Position numbers and translations under genes: made by a program. The notes under the pieces are model-generated. The model was given only the letters and a program-made list of their open reading frames with translations, did no database searches and was not told where the DNA came from. Shown here in pieces: positions 15,806-25,839 of a stretch of 42,613 bases of DNA. Numbering within the stretch: the first letter of the stretch is position 1; each line of letters opens with the position of its first letter. Origin of the DNA: Alphaproteobacteria bacterium (GTDB lineage: Bacteria; Pseudomonadota; Alphaproteobacteria; Caulobacterales; Hyphomonadaceae); contig JAGWYJ010000028.1 of the NCBI GenBank assembly GCA_018969425.1, positions 1 to 42,613 of the forward strand, in the 5' to 3' direction.

Positions 15806-16198
15806 TCAGCCGCCGGGGGTCCACGACTCGTAATCGCCCGAGCTGTCGGCTCTCGCTCCGCCCTCGGCCAGACTGCCCTTGGGGCGATAAGCTCCCAGCG
15901 TGCCTGTCAGGTTCGCACGATGGGGTTTCTCCCATGACTTCCGCGGGAGCGGAGCCGTCGTCGGGGGCTGATCGAAAGTATGGTGCATCCATCCGTGCCA
16001 GTCCGGCGGAACCCGGGAAGCCTCAGCGAGCCCGTTATAAATGACATAACGACGCTTTCGTCCCTCGAGGCTCGGCTTCCGCTCCTCGAAGTAGCGGTTT
16101 CCCTGTTCGTCCATCCCAACCAGAGACGCCCGTCGGCCGATGTCGAAACGCGCCCCGAGGGTCGCTCCGTTCCACCACGTAAACAGCGCCTTGAACAT
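15806..16198 (-). CDS. NDUFA12-family subunit of NADH:ubiquinone oxidoreductase (complex I)
   Basis: 130 residues with the typical start MFKALFTWWNGATLGA and the conserved GRRRYVIYNG-like segment (here RKRRYVIYNGLAEASRVPPDWHGWMHH). NDUFA12 (B17.2 in mitochondria) is an accessory complex I subunit found in alphaproteobacteria and mitochondria but not in most other bacteria, so it supports the taxonomic placement. The C-terminal third is proline/glycine-rich and probably extended along the complex. It is first in a pair with DUF2155 (105 nt apart). Confidence 0.95.
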   Translation of the reverse strand: MFKALFTWWNGATLGARFDIGRRASLVGMDEQGNRYFEERKPSLEGRKRRYVIYNGLAEASRVPPDWHGWMHHTFDQPPTTAPLPRKSWEKPHRANLTGTLGAYRPKGSLAEGGARADSSGDYESWTPGG

Positions 16199-16413
16199 TG
16201 AGGGCTCCCTGATCAGCGGACCGCCGTGACGTCCGTCGACACGGCCTTGCCGGCCGAGCGCGGCGGACTATGACCCAGCCGGGCCCGCGGGTCCAGCGCG
16301 CCAGCGAGGGCGATACCACGAAAAATCGGATGGGCAAGCGCAGGCGAAGCGGATCATGATGCCGGGTGAGTCGCGCCGGACCTCCCTAGCCGGCGCCTCA
16401 ACGGAGATGATCC

Positions 16414-18801
16414 ATGTCTGAGACGCGAATCAGGTCCCAGGCCCGCCATCTGGCGCGTGTTCTCGAAACGGGGATCGCGTTGCTGGATGTGGACGCGCCC
16501 TCCTCAACGCTGCCGCGGCGGCTGAATGCGCACTTTACGGCGCTGAGGACCCTCCTCGGAGATGGAGAGGTGGCGGACCGGCTGTGCGACGCGATCCGCG
16601 CGCGCCGCATGAGCCCGATCGCGCCTCCAGACCGCCTCTCCGGGCCGCGCGCGACCCCTCTGCAGGCTTCAGCGCTTCCTGCAGCGCTGGCGGACGCCGC
16701 CGCAGCCGCGGCCTCGCGCAGCCTCGCCGCGCAGGCCTTTGTGTCCGTCGCGGACGCGCTGGAAACCCTGACCATCGAGACGGATGAAAGCGGACGGCCA
16801 ACCACGGAAGCGCTCGTGGACGCCTTTCGCGCCGGGGCGGACGCCGATCTCATCGAGATGGCGCTATCGGCCCCCGGAGGTCCAAGAGCCGCGGCGATCA
16901 GCCTGCGCCGCCAGGCCGCCCTGTCGCGCGAGCCAGGACGCCAGGTCTGGGAGATCCCGGCGTGGAGCGACCAGACCGCGGCTGACATGGCGAGCGTCGT
17001 CGAGCAGGCGGCGCGAACGCGACTGGCCGTCGAGATCCGCCTGACCGCCTCGTCAGGAGGCTCGGCTCAGTGCGGAGCGGTCATCAACCTCGCGAGATAC
17101 GCTTCGGGCGGGGACGACGATCTTCAGGTGCTTCGCCGGGATGCGGAGGCGGCGTCGAGCCTCGGAGCGGACCTGCGCCTCATCCTCGCGGGTCTGTCGG
17201 CCGCCGTCATGTCCCAGGGCAAGGCCTATGACAGTCCCGAAGGGCTCGATGCGGCCGCCGCCTTTTGCGCCGCAGCGCAGGCAGACGCCTGGAGGACGAG
17301 TCTGGAGCGCCCCTCCTCCGAGGCTCTGCAGTGGATCGTGGCGGAGAGCTGCGGGCCCGACCCGGTCGATCTCCTTCTGACCCAGGAAGACGAGCAGCTT
17401 CCTCACCTCTCGGCCTGTGTGACCGCAGCCCTCGAAGCGGCCGCAACCGAACGTGAAGCGCAGGATGTCAGACTGCGCATCCTGGGGGCTCGCACGCTGG
17501 ATCAGATCGACGGCCTGGAGCGAAGTCGGCTTGAGGCGCGCGGCTTGACGACCGAAGCTCTTGATCGGATCGAGCAGGCTCTGAAGGACGGTCTCGCCTT
17601 GTCCGCAGCGTTCTCACGATGGGTCGTCGGCGACGATGTGATCCGCGAACGCCTGCGTCTGTCACCCGACGCATTCGACACCGACGGCGAGGCCCTTCTT
17701 CGGGCGCTGGGGGTCTCCCAGGCTGAGATCGAGGATGCCCGTCTCGCCGTTCAGGGCCGTCGCCGGCCTGTCTCGAATCCGAAATCCCCCCTCGCGCGCG
17801 TCCTCGCCCGCTCAGACGGAGTGTCGGTCGACGCCCGGATCCGGATGGCGCGAGCCTGCGCGCCCGGCCTCGAGCGCCCCCCTGTGGTGACCCTGCCGGC
17901 GGTCTCGGACCCTGATGGCGCGTCATCGTCCCGACTGAGCGGTCTCAGGCGCGTCATGGCGGAAGGTCTGGGCCTCAGGATGGAGGCGGGACGACCGGGC
18001 GCCGATGCGGACCTGAGGAGCCGCATCGCTGATGCGCGCCGGCGGGCGAGGCTGCCTGCCGGTCTCGAGACTCAGTCCACGCATTTCGACCGCATCCAGC
18101 CTGCGCCGATCGTGATCAGCGAACCGCGTCCTGCAGAGCGACAGCGCCTGCCTGACAGGCGCAAAGGCTACATCCAGAAGGCCAGCGTCGGCGGTCACAA
18201 GGTTTATCTGCACACGGGCGAGTTCGACGACGGAGAACTCGGCGAGATTTTTATCGACATGCATAAGGAGGGCGCCGCCTTCCGGTCGCTGATGAACAAC
18301 TTCGCCATCGCCGTTTCGATCGGCCTTCAGTATGGCGTTCCCCTCGAGGAGTTCGTCGACGCATTCGTCTTCACCCGCTTCGAGCCGGCCGGAGAGGTGA
18401 CGGGCAATGACAGCATCCGGCGCGCCACATCCATTCTCGATTACATATTTCGCGAGCTCGCCGTCTCCTACCTCGGACGCGAGGATCTGGCGGAAGTCGA
18501 CCATGTCTCTGCTGACGGCCTGGGAGGCGGGGAACATGAAGGCGCCGAGCCGCCGCCGGCCGTTCGCCCCGAGCAGCTTATCTCGCGCGGGTTCAGCCGC
18601 GGCGTCCTGCCTGACAACATCGTCCTGTTCGAAAGCCGCAAGCCGACCACGCGAACCGAAACGGAAGCCCCGCCCATACAGCCGCAGCGAAGCTCGGAGT
18701 ATCTGTCGGACGCATGTCCGTCATGCGGACACTTCACGCTCAAGCCGGATGACGGAGTGGCTCTGTGCGAGGCCTGCGGAGCAGTGGTTCAGAGCGCCTG
18801 A
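16414..18801 (+). CDS. Degenerate class II ribonucleotide reductase-like protein (NrdJ C-terminal domain + zinc ribbon)
   Basis: 795 residues; start ATG 16414 follows CGGAGATGATCC. Residues about 583-697 ([20 protein letters not shown] through [18 protein letters not shown]) match the C-terminal region of alphaproteobacterial B12-dependent NrdJ nearly motif for motif. Residues 765-795 form a four-cysteine zinc ribbon (C768, C771, C785, C788) like the NrdJ tail. Upstream, several segments still echo Nrd[15 protein letters not shown] (268-281), [14 protein letters not shown] (377-390), [15 protein letters not shown] (428-442) and [11 protein letters not shown] (471-481). However, the protein is about 400 residues shorter than NrdJ as I recall it, the NxCxE thiyl-radical motif is absent, and the SGAISKT phosphate region is replaced by unrelated residues. 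Reductase activity is therefore very unlikely. It stands alone on + between NDUFA12 and aspS. No cobalamin riboswitch was seen upstream. The true role is unknown. Confidence 0.8.
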   Translation: MSETRIRSQARHLARVLETGIALLDVDAPSSTLPRRLNAHFTALRTLLGDGEVADRLCDAIRARRMSPIAPPDRLSGPRATPLQASALPAALADAAAAAASRSLAAQAFVSVADALETLTIETDESGRPTTEALVDAFRAGADADLIEMALSAPGGPRAAAISLRRQAALSREPGRQVWEIPAWSDQTAADMASVVEQAARTRLAVEIRLTASSGGSAQCGAVINLARYASGGDDDLQVLRRDAEAASSLGADLRLILAGLSAAVMSQGKAYDSPEGLDAAAAFCAAAQADAWRTSLERPSSEALQWIVAESCGPDPVDLLLTQEDEQLPHLSACVTAALEAAATEREAQDVRLRILGARTLDQIDGLERSRLEARGLTTEALDRIEQALKDGLALSAAFSRWVVGDDVIRERLRLSPDAFDTDGEALLRALGVSQAEIEDARLAVQGRRRPVSNPKSPLARVLARSDGVSVDARIRMARACAPGLERPPVVTLPAVSDPDGASSSRLSGLRRVMAEGLGLRMEAGRPGADADLRSRIADARRRARLPAGLETQSTHFDRIQPAPIVISEPRPAERQRLPDRRKGYIQKASVGGHKVYLHTGEFDDGELGEIFIDMHKEGAAFRSLMNNFAIAVSIGLQYGVPLEEFVDAFVFTRFEPAGEVTGNDSIRRATSILDYIFRELAVSYLGREDLAEVDHVSADGLGGGEHEGAEPPPAVRPEQLISRGFSRGVLPDNIVLFESRKPTTRTETEAPPIQPQRSSEYLSDACPSCGHFTLKPDDGVALCEACGAVVQSA

Positions 18802-18861
18802 ACCGCTGCACTTTCGGGGATCGGGCGCGCCGCAATGAGGAGCGCCCGCGAAGACCGCAGA

Positions 18862-20667
18862 TCAGCTCTTGCGGTCGGCGCCGGCGGTGCGAATGGACAA
18901 CTCCCGCAACTGGCGGGGCGTGACCTCCGAGGGGGCCCCCATCATAAGATCCTGCGCCTGCTGGTTAAGCGGGAAGGCGATCACTTCGCGCAGATTCGAC
19001 ACCCCCGCCAGAAGCATCACGATACGATCAACGCCCGGGGCGGACCCGCCGTGCGGCGGCGCCCCGAAACGAAACGCGTTCAGCATTCCGCCAAACTTCT
19101 CTTCGACCGTCTCGCGTCCGTACCCGGCCAGTTCGAACGCCTTCAGCATGATGTCCGGCTTGTGATTTCGGATGGCGCCCGAGGAGAGCTCCACGCCATT
19201 GCACACGATATCGTACTGGAAAGCCGTGATGCCTTCGATCGTCTCACGATCTTCAGGCCGAAGGGCGAGAAAGGCCTCGTGATCGAAGTTCGGCATGGAG
19301 AAGGGATTGTGAGAAAAATCGATCTTCTTCTCGTCCTCATTCCACTCATACATCGGAAAATCGACGATCCAGCAGAACCGGAACTGGTTCTCCTCGACGA
19401 GCCCGAGCTCGCGCCCGACCCGGTTACGCGCCTCGCCTGCAAACTTGTAGAATGCCCCAGGCCGTCCTGCGACGAAGAAGACCGCATCGCCAACCTTGAG
19501 ATCGAACTGGCGGCGGATCGCCTCGACCCGCTCCGGCCCCAGATTCTTGGCGATCGGACCGGCCCCGCCTTCTTCTCCCTCGCGCCAGAACACATAACCG
19601 AGCCCGGGCTGCCCCTGCCCCTGCGCCCAGGAATTCATCTTGTCGCAGAAGGCGCGCGACCCGCCTCCCGGCGCCGGCAGCCCCCAAACCTCAACCGTCG
19701 GATCTGAGGCCAGCATGGCGGCGAAAACCTTGAACCCGGATCCCCTGAAGGCGTCGGAGACATTCTGCATCTCGAGAGGATTGCGAAGGTCAGGCTTGTC
19801 CGAACCGTATCTGCGGATGGAATCGGCATACCGGATCTGCGGGAACGGCGCATTCGTCACCGGCCGACCGCCCCCGAACTCGTTGAATACGCCCTCCAGG
19901 ACGGGCTCGATGGCGGCGAAAACGTCTTCCTGAGTGACGAAACTCATTTCAAAATCAAGCTGATAGAACTCTCCGGGCGAGCGATCGGCCCGCGCGTCCT
20001 CGTCCCGGAAGCACGGCGCGATCTGAAAATACCGGTCAAAACCGGCGACCATCAGCAACTGCTTGAACTGCTGGGGCGCCTGGGGAAGCGCGTAGAACTT
20101 GCCTGGATGAAGGCGGGACGGCACCAGGAAGTCCCGCGCCCCTTCCGGGCTCGAGGCCGTGAGAATCGGGGTCTGGAACTCCTGGAAACCCTGATCAATC
20201 ATTCGGCGACGCAGCGAGGAGATGATCGCCGATCGCAGGATGACATTGCGGTGGAGGCCCTCCCGGCGAAGGTCCAGAAAGCGGTAGCGGAGACGAATTT
20301 CTTCAGGGTAATCAAGCTCCCCGAACACAGGAAGGGGCAATTCCTCGGCCTCAGACTGAACGACCACGTCGAGGACCCGAAGTTCGATGTCCCCCGTCGC
20401 CAGGTTGGCGTTGCGCGTCCCCTCCTCCCGGGCGACGACCTCACCCGTCAGGGTCACAACGGTCTCGACCCTCAATTTCTCGAGGCGGGTGAACTGCGGG
20501 TTAGAGGGCGTCACCACGCACTGGGTCAGCCCGTAATGGTCGCGGAGATCGACGAACAGCAGCCCCCCATGGTCCCGCTTGCGGTGGATCCAACCCGACA
20601 GGCGAACGGTCCGGCCGACATGCTCCGAGCAGAGCTGACCGCAGGTGTGCGTCCTGTAGGCATGCAT
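18862..20667 (-). CDS. aspS: Aspartyl-tRNA synthetase, probably non-discriminating (Asp/Asn)
   Basis: A 601-residue bacterial-type class II synthetase with an N-terminal anticodon-binding OB domain (1-105), the catalytic core interrupted by a GAD insert (about 290-410), and the closing motif 3 region ([11 protein letters not shown]). Motif 2 is [15 protein letters not shown]. Two positions reported to separate tRNA-Asp-specific from relaxed enzymes carry the relaxed state: H33 (RDHGG, Leu30 in E. coli) and G83 (AREEGTRN, Lys in E. coli), as in Pseudomonas H31/G83. It probably also charges tRNA-Asn with Asp for GatCAB conversion. Divergent from rnd. Confidence 0.96.
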   Translation of the reverse strand: MHAYRTHTCGQLCSEHVGRTVRLSGWIHRKRDHGGLLFVDLRDHYGLTQCVVTPSNPQFTRLEKLRVETVVTLTGEVVAREEGTRNANLATGDIELRVLDVVVQSEAEELPLPVFGELDYPEEIRLRYRFLDLRREGLHRNVILRSAIISSLRRRMIDQGFQEFQTPILTASSPEGARDFLVPSRLHPGKFYALPQAPQQFKQLLMVAGFDRYFQIAPCFRDEDARADRSPGEFYQLDFEMSFVTQEDVFAAIEPVLEGVFNEFGGGRPVTNAPFPQIRYADSIRRYGSDKPDLRNPLEMQNVSDAFRGSGFKVFAAMLASDPTVEVWGLPAPGGGSRAFCDKMNSWAQGQGQPGLGYVFWREGEEGGAGPIAKNLGPERVEAIRRQFDLKVGDAVFFVAGRPGAFYKFAGEARNRVGRELGLVEENQFRFCWIVDFPMYEWNEDEKKIDFSHNPFSMPNFDHEAFLALRPEDRETIEGITAFQYDIVCNGVELSSGAIRNHKPDIMLKAFELAGYGRETVEEKFGGMLNAFRFGAPPHGGSAPGVDRIVMLLAGVSNLREVIAFPLNQQAQDLMMGAPSEVTPRQLRELSIRTAGADRKS

Positions 20668-20790
20668 CGGGAAAACGCTCCTGATCGAGTAAAGCCGCTC
20701 GGAAGCGACTTGATTGATGGGCCGGACAAGCGCATGCCGCCCTCTGGATTGTCAATATAGCCTGATCGGCGCGCCGAGGGAGTTCAAGGT

Positions 20791-21960
20791 TTGACGAAAG
20801 AGGAAACGGGGGAAATCCGGCTCATCACGGACACGCAAGCCCTGGCGGAGGCCTGCGAGTCCCTGGCGAAGGGGACATTCATCGCCCTCGACACGGAGTT
20901 TCACCGGGAGAGCACCTATTGGCCTCAGCTATGCCTCATCCAGGCGGCCAATGAGGATTTCGATATCCTCGTGGATCCGCTGGCCGACATAGACCTGACC
21001 CCCCTCCTCACTCTGGTCGCGGATCGTTCGCGGACGAAAGTCTTTCACGCCGCCCGTCAGGATCTCGAGATATTCGCCCGAATCATGGGCGAGGTTCCCA
21101 CCCCGGTCTTCGACACCCAGATCGCAGCCATGGCTTGCGGGCTCGGCGATTCGATCAGCTATGAGAACCTCGTCTCCCGGGTTGTGAAGGGACAGGTCGA
21201 CAAGTCTTCCCAGTTCACGGACTGGATGAGGCGCCCCCTTTCGGAAAAACAGCTGCGATACGCTCAGGGCGATGTGACCTATCTGCGTCGCATCTACGTC
21301 ATCCTGCGCGAGCAGCTCGAACGTCGGGGACGGCTTGAATGGATCGAGGATGAACATGCCGCCCTGGTCGACCCGTCTGTCTACGCCTTCGACCCTCAGC
21401 AGGCCTGGAAACGTCTCAAGCTGAGAAAATACAAGGCGGACTACCTGGCGGTTCTCGCAGCCGTGGCCGCTTGGCGCGAGCAGGTGGCCCAGGAGACGGA
21501 CAAGCCGCGCGGCCGCATCCTCAAGGACGACGCCATTCAGGAGATCGCACAGCAAAAGCCCAGGACCGGCGAAGCGATCGAACGCCTGCGGGCGGTGCCG
21601 ACCGGGTTTTCCCGCTCACGTCACGGACAATCGCTGGTCGAGACGATCAACGCCGCATTGGCCGACCCCAAAGCGTTCGCTCCCGAGATCGACCAGCCTG
21701 AATCCGCAGGTCCGCCTCCCGGCGCCCTGACCGAGCTTCTCAAGGTGCTTCTGAAGCAGACCGCCGACGATGCGGGCGTCGCCCCCCGTCTGATCGCCAA
21801 TGCTGCCGACGTGGAGCGCATCGCGCGCGAAGCGTCCCCCGACGTGGCGGCCTTGCGCGGATGGCGACGCGACGTTTTTGGCGAACAGGCTCTGGCCCTC
21901 AAAGCCGGAAAGCTGGCCCTCGCAGCCTCCCCGAATGGGGTGAAGGTTCTGAGCGTCTAG
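20791..21960 (+). CDS. rnd: Ribonuclease D
   Basis: A 389-residue 3'-5' exoribonuclease for tRNA 3'-end trimming. DEDDy catalytic residues are visible: D34 and E36 (ALDTEF), D91 (HAARQDLEIF), and Y157/D161 (LRYAQGDVTYL). A C-terminal HRDC-type helical region (about 205-290) and a second helical segment follow. The start is TTG 20791: no ATG or GTG precedes the conserved LITDTQALAEAC with a better ribosome site, and AGGGAG lies upstream. The stop codon overlaps that of convergent ppx (shared CTAG). Confidence 0.93.
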   Translation: MTKEETGEIRLITDTQALAEACESLAKGTFIALDTEFHRESTYWPQLCLIQAANEDFDILVDPLADIDLTPLLTLVADRSRTKVFHAARQDLEIFARIMGEVPTPVFDTQIAAMACGLGDSISYENLVSRVVKGQVDKSSQFTDWMRRPLSEKQLRYAQGDVTYLRRIYVILREQLERRGRLEWIEDEHAALVDPSVYAFDPQQAWKRLKLRKYKADYLAVLAAVAAWREQVAQETDKPRGRILKDDAIQEIAQQKPRTGEAIERLRAVPTGFSRSRHGQSLVETINAALADPKAFAPEIDQPESAGPPPGALTELLKVLLKQTADDAGVAPRLIANAADVERIAREASPDVAALRGWRRDVFGEQALALKAGKLALAASPNGVKVLSV

Positions 21961-23450
21961 ACGCGCACCGCAGGCGTCATGCGAAGCTCCTGGGCTGCGT
22001 GAGCCAGACGCCTCTGAACGGATTCCGAGACGAGAGCGGCATGCGTCTCGTCCACCACAAGCTCGATCGTCCGACCGTCGCACTGCAGCCGGGCGTGCTG
22101 AAGCAGGGAGGCCGATCGCCCCGAAAAGTCGGCGGCCAGCCGCATCAGGGATCCAAGCGCGCGGGCGCGCCCGATCATGTCTGCCTCGAGCAACTGTTCG
22201 GAGACATCGCTTCTCACCCCGCGCTTGAAACGCGTGGCCACCGCGAGAGCCAGCGCAGCGCGCTCCCGGTGGGTGAGACCCGCCAGAGGGGCTCGCGCCA
22301 CCAGATCGAACGCAAGGGCCGCACGGTGATCGGGATGAAGGAGAGCGCCGATGTCCACCAGACGGCAGGCCGCCGCCGCAAGACGCGGCGCAAGGGTGTA
22401 GGGCTGCATAGCCGACAGCCAGTCCACGAGAGCAAGACCGAACTCCGCGGCCTGATCATCTCCCGCCACCAGAGCCTCGAGGCCCGCCTCCAGAGGATCC
22501 TCCTGACGTTCCGTCTCACTCAGGGAGTCAAAAATGACCCCCTCTCTGACGCCGTAGGAGGAGACCAGAACCGATCGGAACCGTCCGGTCTCAAGAGCGA
22601 CCTTCAGAACCGCCGCCGCGTAGGGAATGGTTGAGGCGCGCTTTTTGGCGATATCCTCGACCAGCGAGAGATGCTTTCGGCCCGACATCAGGTCATTGAG
22701 AAGGGGCACGAGCCTCACGGCGTCCATCTCATAGTTCTGGATGATATGAAGAGGCGCTCGGTGGATATCCATGTGGATCGAAGCGATCGAGCGCCACGCG
22801 CCTCCGACGGCGAAAAACGTCTCCGCCCCTCGCGCCAGCTCAGAAGCGCGCGAGAGAACCTGCGACACACGGGAGAGGACACGTCCTTCATGAAACCCGC
22901 CGCCGCCATCCAGGGCCAGAGGCCCCAGGGGATAGGTGGCGCCTCCCAGATACCGACCGCGCCCGATGCGGGCGAGCTCGAGGGAGGAGCCGCCGAGATC
23001 GCCGACAATGCCCTCCGTCTCGGGCGCGCCGCCCGCCAGAACCCCCAGCGCCGCGAAACGCGCCTCCTCGTCTCCGGAGAGAATGCGAAGCGTGAGACCT
23101 GTCTCCTGACGAACACGCTCACAGAAGGCGGCGCCGTCCGTCGCCTCGCGAACCGCAGCGGTCGCAAAAGCGATCAGCGTCTCGACCTTCTGAGCCCGCG
23201 TGATGGCGGCGAAGCGTGTCAGCGCAGCGACAGCCAGCTCGGCGCCCTCGGGACTGAGGCGACCGCTCGCGCCGAGCCCCCGGCCGAGACCTGCGAGAAC
23301 CTTTTCATTGAACCGCTGCTGCATCGCGCGGCCGCGCACGTCATGGACAACCAGCCGGACCGAGTTCGAGCCGACATCGATCACCCCGACCCGTCGCCAT
23401 CTCGGCTGCGGGTCTGAGACCTTGTATCGAGCTGCCTGGGTAGACTGCAT
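21957..23450 (-). CDS. ppx: Exopolyphosphatase / pppGpp phosphohydrolase (Ppx/GppA family)
   Basis: 497 residues. ASKHA phosphatase fold with phosphate loop 1 IDVGSNSVRLVVHD (about 24-37) and loop 2 GDLGGSSLELARI, plus the conserved SGDEEARFAALG segment. The C-terminal half (about 320-497) is the helical HD-like extension. It hydrolyses terminal phosphates of polyphosphate, and possibly pppGpp; sequence alone does not decide. It lies 44 nt after ppk on the same strand, so synthesis and breakdown of polyphosphate are encoded together. Confidence 0.93.
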   Translation of the reverse strand: MQSTQAARYKVSDPQPRWRRVGVIDVGSNSVRLVVHDVRGRAMQQRFNEKVLAGLGRGLGASGRLSPEGAELAVAALTRFAAITRAQKVETLIAFATAAVREATDGAAFCERVRQETGLTLRILSGDEEARFAALGVLAGGAPETEGIVGDLGGSSLELARIGRGRYLGGATYPLGPLALDGGGGFHEGRVLSRVSQVLSRASELARGAETFFAVGGAWRSIASIHMDIHRAPLHIIQNYEMDAVRLVPLLNDLMSGRKHLSLVEDIAKKRASTIPYAAAVLKVALETGRFRSVLVSSYGVREGVIFDSLSETERQEDPLEAGLEALVAGDDQAAEFGLALVDWLSAMQPYTLAPRLAAAACRLVDIGALLHPDHRAALAFDLVARAPLAGLTHRERAALALAVATRFKRGVRSDVSEQLLEADMIGRARALGSLMRLAADFSGRSASLLQHARLQCDGRTIELVVDETHAALVSESVQRRLAHAAQELRMTPAVRV

Positions 23451-23494
23451 CAGGGGGCTCTGATCCTCGGTGATCAGAGGCCTCGCCGACAGGG

Positions 23495-25723
23495 TCAGCC
23501 TCTGGGTTTCTTGAGCTCAGGCGGCGTCGCCATCCGCAGAGCGCTTCCCCGGCCTGAGAGGCTGGGATTCTCCATGAAGTACTCGTGCGCTCCGAAGGAG
23601 GGACCGCCCTCCCCGGTTGCGTTACGGACATAGCTTCCATCCGGCTGCAGAGTCCAGCTCTGCACCCTGTCATTGAGATTGGCGAGCATGATCTGATCGA
23701 GCACCTGATTGTGCACGGTCGGATTGAGGATCGGGGTAAGCGCCTCGACCCGACGATCCAGATTCCTGGGCATCCAGTCCGCCGAAGAAATGAAGACGCG
23801 GGCATGATCGGACGGCATCTCATGACCGTTTCCGAAGCAGACGATTCTCGAATGCTCAAGAAAACGCCCGACGATGGAGAGCACCTCGATCCGCTCGGAA
23901 AGTCCGGGCACGCCCGGGCGCAGACAACAGATGCCGCGCACGTTGAGGCGGATGGTCACACCCGCGCAGCTGGCCCGGTAGAGGGCATCGATGATCGTCT
24001 CGTCCACCAGAGCGTTCATCTTGGCCCAGAGCGTCGCGGGACGACCCGCCTTCGCATGACGGATTTCATCTTCGATGTGGGCCAGGAGGGTCGCCTTCAG
24101 ATTGACCGGCGACAGCGCGATCCGCTCGAGCTCCCGGGGACGGGAATACCCCGTCACATAATTGAACAATCGTCCGGCATCGCGTCCGAATGCAGGATCA
24201 GCCGTGAACAGGGAAAGGTCGTCATAAACGCGGGCTGTGATGGGATGATAATTGCCGGTCCCGAAGTGCGCATAGGTTCTCAGATGTCCCTGCTCGCGCC
24301 GGATAACGAGGCTGACCTTGGCGTGCGTCTTGAGCTCTATGAAACCATAGACGACCTGAACGCCGGCATTTTCGAGATCGCGGGCCCATCTGAGATTGGC
24401 CTCCTCGTCAAACCTCGCCTTGATCTCGACCAGAGCGGTCACGTTCTTACCCGCCTCGGCCGCCTCGATGAGGGCGGCGACGATCGGAGAGTTCTTGGAG
24501 GTTCGGTAAAGCGTCTGTTTGATCGCCACCACATCCGGATCGCGCGCGGCCTGCCGGAGAAACTGCAGCACGACGTCAAAGGACTCATAGGGATGGTGAA
24601 CAAGAATGTCCTTCGTCCGGATGGCTGCGAAGCAGTCGCCATTGTGCTCCCGGATCCGCTCAGGGAAGCGGGGCTCAAACGGCTTGAAGACGAGATCCGG
24701 CCGACCTTCGACGATGAGCTGAGAGAGATGCTCCATCCCCATAACGCCGTCGATCTCGACGATGTCGATCGGCTCTGCGCCGATTTCCTCGATGAAGAAG
24801 CGCTTGAGATCCTCGGGCGCCCCGCTTTCGATCTTCAGCCGGACGATCTGACCGCGCCGACGACGCTTGAGAAGAATTTCGAACTCGCGGACGAGATCCT
24901 CGGCCTCCTCCTCGATCTCGATATCGCTGTCGCGAATGACGCGCAGCACGCAACGCCCCTTTGAGACGCAGTCAGGAAACAGTGCGTCCTGGCAAAGCGT
25001 GATCACATTCTCCAGCGACAGAAAGCGACGCGCATCGCCCCTCGGCGGGAGCTCCATGAACCTCTCGACATAGGTCGGGATCGGCACCAGAGCGCGCAGA
25101 CGCACGCCATCGCCGGTTCTGACCAGAGAGAAGCCGACGGCGAAACCCTGATTGGGAATAAACGGAAAGGGGTGCGCCGGATCGATGGCAAGCGGGGTGA
25201 GAACCGGAAACACGCGCTCCATGAACTGAGCCCTGAGAGCGTCGCGATCCGCCTCGTCAAGATCGCCCAGCTCAAGCACTACCAGACCGGCTTCAGCCAT
25301 CTCCTCCCGGATCTGAACCCAGATTCGTTGCTGTTCGAGGATCACCTCGCCCGCGACCGAGTTGATGCGGGCGATCTGCTCGGCAGGGGTCAGTCCATCC
25401 TGACTCACACGCCCGAGGCCGCTGCGGACCTGTTCACGAAGACCCGCCACGCGAACCATGTAGAACTCATCGAGATTGCTTCCGGATATCGACAGGAAGC
25501 GCAGACGCTCGAGAAGCGGATGACGTCGGTTTTCCGCCTCTTCGAGGACACGGGAGTTGAATCTCAGCCACGACAGTTCTCGATTGAAGAAGCGGTCCGG
25601 AGACGAAAGCAGAGATGCGGCCTCAACCACCGGGCGCGCCCTGGCGGCGCGGCCCGGGGCCTTCCTGCCGCGAACGCGCTTGCGCGCCAGTTCGCCGCCT
25701 ACCGCTGGTTTTCGCCCGGCCAT
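23495..25723 (-). CDS. ppk: Polyphosphate kinase 1
   Basis: A 742-residue enzyme making polyphosphate from ATP at the membrane. The N-terminal domain begins at [20 protein letters not shown] (45-64), as in all PPK1. The phosphorylated histidine is H467 ([10 protein letters not shown]), with the second conserved histidine H486 in [23 protein letters not shown] (433-444) is the conserved acidic/basic motif before it. The first 40 residues are a lysine/arginine-rich extension not seen in E. coli. Between hdaA (upstream) and ppx (downstream) on the same strand. Confidence 0.96.
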   Translation of the reverse strand: MAGRKPAVGGELARKRVRGRKAPGRAARARPVVEAASLLSSPDRFFNRELSWLRFNSRVLEEAENRRHPLLERLRFLSISGSNLDEFYMVRVAGLREQVRSGLGRVSQDGLTPAEQIARINSVAGEVILEQQRIWVQIREEMAEAGLVVLELGDLDEADRDALRAQFMERVFPVLTPLAIDPAHPFPFIPNQGFAVGFSLVRTGDGVRLRALVPIPTYVERFMELPPRGDARRFLSLENVITLCQDALFPDCVSKGRCVLRVIRDSDIEIEEEAEDLVREFEILLKRRRRGQIVRLKIESGAPEDLKRFFIEEIGAEPIDIVEIDGVMGMEHLSQLIVEGRPDLVFKPFEPRFPERIREHNGDCFAAIRTKDILVHHPYESFDVVLQFLRQAARDPDVVAIKQTLYRTSKNSPIVAALIEAAEAGKNVTALVEIKARFDEEANLRWARDLENAGVQVVYGFIELKTHAKVSLVIRREQGHLRTYAHFGTGNYHPITARVYDDLSLFTADPAFGRDAGRLFNYVTGYSRPRELERIALSPVNLKATLLAHIEDEIRHAKAGRPATLWAKMNALVDETIIDALYRASCAGVTIRLNVRGICCLRPGVPGLSERIEVLSIVGRFLEHSRIVCFGNGHEMPSDHARVFISSADWMPRNLDRRVEALTPILNPTVHNQVLDQIMLANLNDRVQSWTLQPDGSYVRNATGEGGPSFGAHEYFMENPSLSGRGSALRMATPPELKKPRG

Positions 25724-25803
25724 AGCCGCCCAATCCCGTTCATCACGCCCGCGCGGCCAGTCTTGACGCTGGGCCTGCGAAAGACGGTTACCAGATAATT
25801 ATT

Positions 25804-25836
25804 ACGGTTTTGTTCCGCCTCGGTAAGGAAAACCGT
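25804..25836 (-). repeat. Inverted repeat between hdaA and ppk
   Basis: ACGGTTTT (25804-25811) and AAAACCGT (25829-25836) are perfect inverted 8-mers enclosing a 17-base loop, starting 3 nt after the hdaA stop. It could form a hairpin that attenuates transcription between hdaA and ppk, but there is no T run, so it is not a standard terminator. TAATAAT just beyond could serve as a -10 for ppk. Confidence 0.35.
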
Positions 25837-25839
25837 TCC

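Noticed and set aside
16199-16413. Possible cobalamin riboswitch upstream of the RNR-like gene
   Set aside because: I looked for the B12 box (GCCACTG) and the conserved AGGAGACCTGCC-type core and found neither. A covariance search would settle it.
20733-20755. aspS promoter based on TTGACA on the minus strand (20755-20750)
   Set aside because: The -35 is perfect but no acceptable -10 lies 15-19 nt downstream (CGCTTG or GCTTGT), so it was not listed as a feature.
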